Source of the DNA: CAVPLM01 sp963713545
GTDB taxonomy: Bacteria > Actinomycetota > Thermoleophilia > RBG-16-64-13
Direction of reading: 5' to 3'
DNA: 64,000 nucleotides
NCBI GenBank assembly: GCA_963713545.1
Contig: CAVQME010000014.1
Coordinates: forward strand, 225,993-289,992
Part shown: positions 62,547 to 64,000 of the stretch, piece by piece
How the letters are laid out: each line of letters opens with the position of its first letter
Position numbering within the stretch: the stretch's first letter is position 1
The notes under the pieces: model-generated
Databases searched by the model: none
Seen by the model: only the letters and a program-made list of their open reading frames with translations
What the model was told of the DNA's origin: nothing
Made by a program: the position numbers and the translations under genes

Positions 62547-64000
62547 GCGCCTTCCGCATCCGCTCCGACTACGAGCTCAAAGGCGATCAGCCTGAGGCTG
62601 TGGCGGCTCTGACCGCTGGGGTGCTGCGCGGTGACCGGCAGCAGACTCTCCTGGGCGTCACCGGCTCGGGCAAGACCTTCACCATGGCCAATATCATCGC
62701 CCGGGTGGGCAAACCCGCTCTGGTCATGGCCCCGAACAAGACCTTGGCGGCACAGCTCTGCAACGAGTTCCGCGAGTTCCTCCCCGAGAATGCGGTGGAG
62801 TACTTCGTCTCCTACTACGACTACTACCAGCCGGAGGCCTACCTGCCGGCCAGCGACACCTACATCGAGAAGGATTCTTCCATCAACCAGGAGATCGACC
62901 GGCTGCGGCACGCGGCCACCTCCAACCTGCTCATGCGCGGCGACGTGGTCATCGTGGCCTCGGTGTCCTGCATCTACGGGCTGGGTTCTCCGGCAGGAGT
63001 ATCTGGGCCAGGTGGTGCTGCTCAAGGAGGGCGACGAGGTCAGCCGCGACGAGGTGTTCGCCAAGCTGGTCAAGATCCACTACGAACGTAACGACATCGG
63101 CTTCGCCCGGGGCAAGTTCCGGGTGCGCGGCGACAGCTTCGAGGTGTGGCCTGCCTATGACGACTATGCGGTGCGGGTGAGCCTGTGGGGAGACCAGGTG
63201 GAGGAGATCGTCAAGGTCGATCCGCTCACCCAGGAGATCGTGGCCCGGCTTCCGGCGGTGGCCGTCTACCCGGCGACTCATTTCGTCACCTCGGAGGACG
63301 CCATCGAGCGGTCGCTGGGGGAGATCGCCGCCGAGCTCGAGGTGACGGGTGGCGGAGCTGGAGGCGCAGGGCAAGCAGTTGGAGGCCTTTCGTCTGCGCC
63401 AGCGGACCCAGTACGACATGGAGATGCTGCGCGAGCTGGGCTACTGCAGCGGCATCGAGAACTACTCGCGCATCCTGTCGGGACGCGAGCCCGGCGAGCC
63501 GCCCTACACGTTGCTCGACTTCTTTCCCAAGGACTTCCTGGTGTTCATCGACGAGTCGCACATGACCGTGCCCCAGCTTCACGGCATGTACGAGGGTGAT
63601 CGCAGCCGCAAGACCATGCTGGTGGACCATGGCTTTCGCCTGCCTTCGGCGATGGACAACCGGCCGCTCCGTTTCGAGGAGTTCATAGAACGGTGCCGCA
63701 GATGGTGTTCGTCTCTGCCACACCGGGGGAATGGGAGACCTCGGTGTCCATCCAGGTGGTCGAGCAACTCGTGCGGCCGACCGGCCTGGTGGACCCGAAG
63801 GTGGAGGTGCGGCCCACCCGCCACCAGATCGACGACCTCATGAACGAGATTCGCAGGCGGGTGGAGAAGGGCCAGCGCGCCTTGGTCACCACCCTCACCA
63901 AGAAGATGGCGGAGGACCTGACCGACTATCTGTTGGAGATGGGCTTCAGCGTCCGCTATCTGCATTCCGAGGTCGACACCCTCGAGCGGGTGCGCACGGT
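62543..64000 (+). CDS. uvrB: excinuclease ABC subunit B, partial, three apparent frameshifts
   Basis: Damage-recognition helicase-like subunit of nucleotide excision repair, starting at GTG 62543 and running off the right edge. Motifs: DQPEAVAALTAGVL, TGSGKTFTMANII, APNKTLAAQLCNEFREFLPE, YYDYYQPEAY, IEKDSSINQEIDRLRH, SVSCIYGLGSP, DFFPKDFLVFIDESH and ALVTTLTKKMAEDL. The frame must shift at about 62992 (extra G), 63345 (extra base) and 63691 (missing base) to keep UvrB sequence. All motifs between shifts are conserved, so base-calling error is likely. Confidence 0.9.

Overview
The window reads as chromosomal DNA of a high-GC, probably anaerobic actinobacterium. The signs are strongly G/C-biased third codon positions, lipoproteins with a Thr-rich linker directly after the lipobox Cys, a hisI-trpE operon with a Trp-rich leader peptide, and a dense set of oxygen-sensitive catabolic enzymes: molybdopterin oxidoreductases with Fe-S subunits, a corrinoid methyltransferase pair and a ferredoxin-thioredoxin-reductase-like protein. 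No transposase, phage gene or CRISPR array is visible.

Layout. 0-4.5 kb (minus): BMP-type ABC importer (permease, permease, ATPase, lipoprotein). 4.7-9.7 kb: an ACT-domain remnant, a glutaredoxin/FTR-like pair, an SLH-L,D-transpeptidase, a class III aminotransferase and CinA. 9.8-19.6 kb: a complete tryptophan operon (leader peptide, hisI, trpE-G-D-C, a universal stress protein, a CorA-like transporter, trpF-B-A). 19.6-20.4 kb: XRE regulator and tRNA-Leu(CAA).

20.5-36.7 kb is the most striking part. It matches the anaerobic pyrogallol/phloroglucinol route: triacetate acetoacetate-lyase (BKACE family), a cupin, phloroglucinol reductase (SDR), 3-hydroxy-5-oxohexanoate dehydrogenase, dihydrophloroglucinol cyclohydrolase (cyclase family), then a pyrogallol-phloroglucinol transhydroxylase large/small pair very like Pelobacter AthL/AthS. 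Two further transhydroxylase-like pairs follow, with an IclR regulator and a palindromic operator between them. These two pairs lack several AthL active-site residues and carry extra Fe-S cysteines, so they probably catalyse a different, net-redox reaction on another polyphenol.

36.9-53.1 kb is a co-directional block. It holds two Tat-type branched-chain/aromatic substrate-binding proteins, a creatininase-family hydrolase, an adenine-deaminase-like amidohydrolase, a RidA protein, a membrane molybdopterin complex (order C-A-B), a corrinoid protein, an MtmB-type methyltransferase without pyrrolysine, and livGFHM. It looks like uptake plus demethylation and oxidation or reduction of an unknown, possibly methylated, substrate. 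53.4-56.5 kb: CAP-domain protein, second IclR, TatA and a GntR-PBP fusion.

56.6-64 kb carries housekeeping genes (polA, rpsA, coaE, a lytic transglycosylase, uvrB). Four of the five carry single-base frameshifts in otherwise well-conserved proteins, which points to consensus errors near a contig end rather than gene decay. Coordinates in that stretch should be treated with caution.
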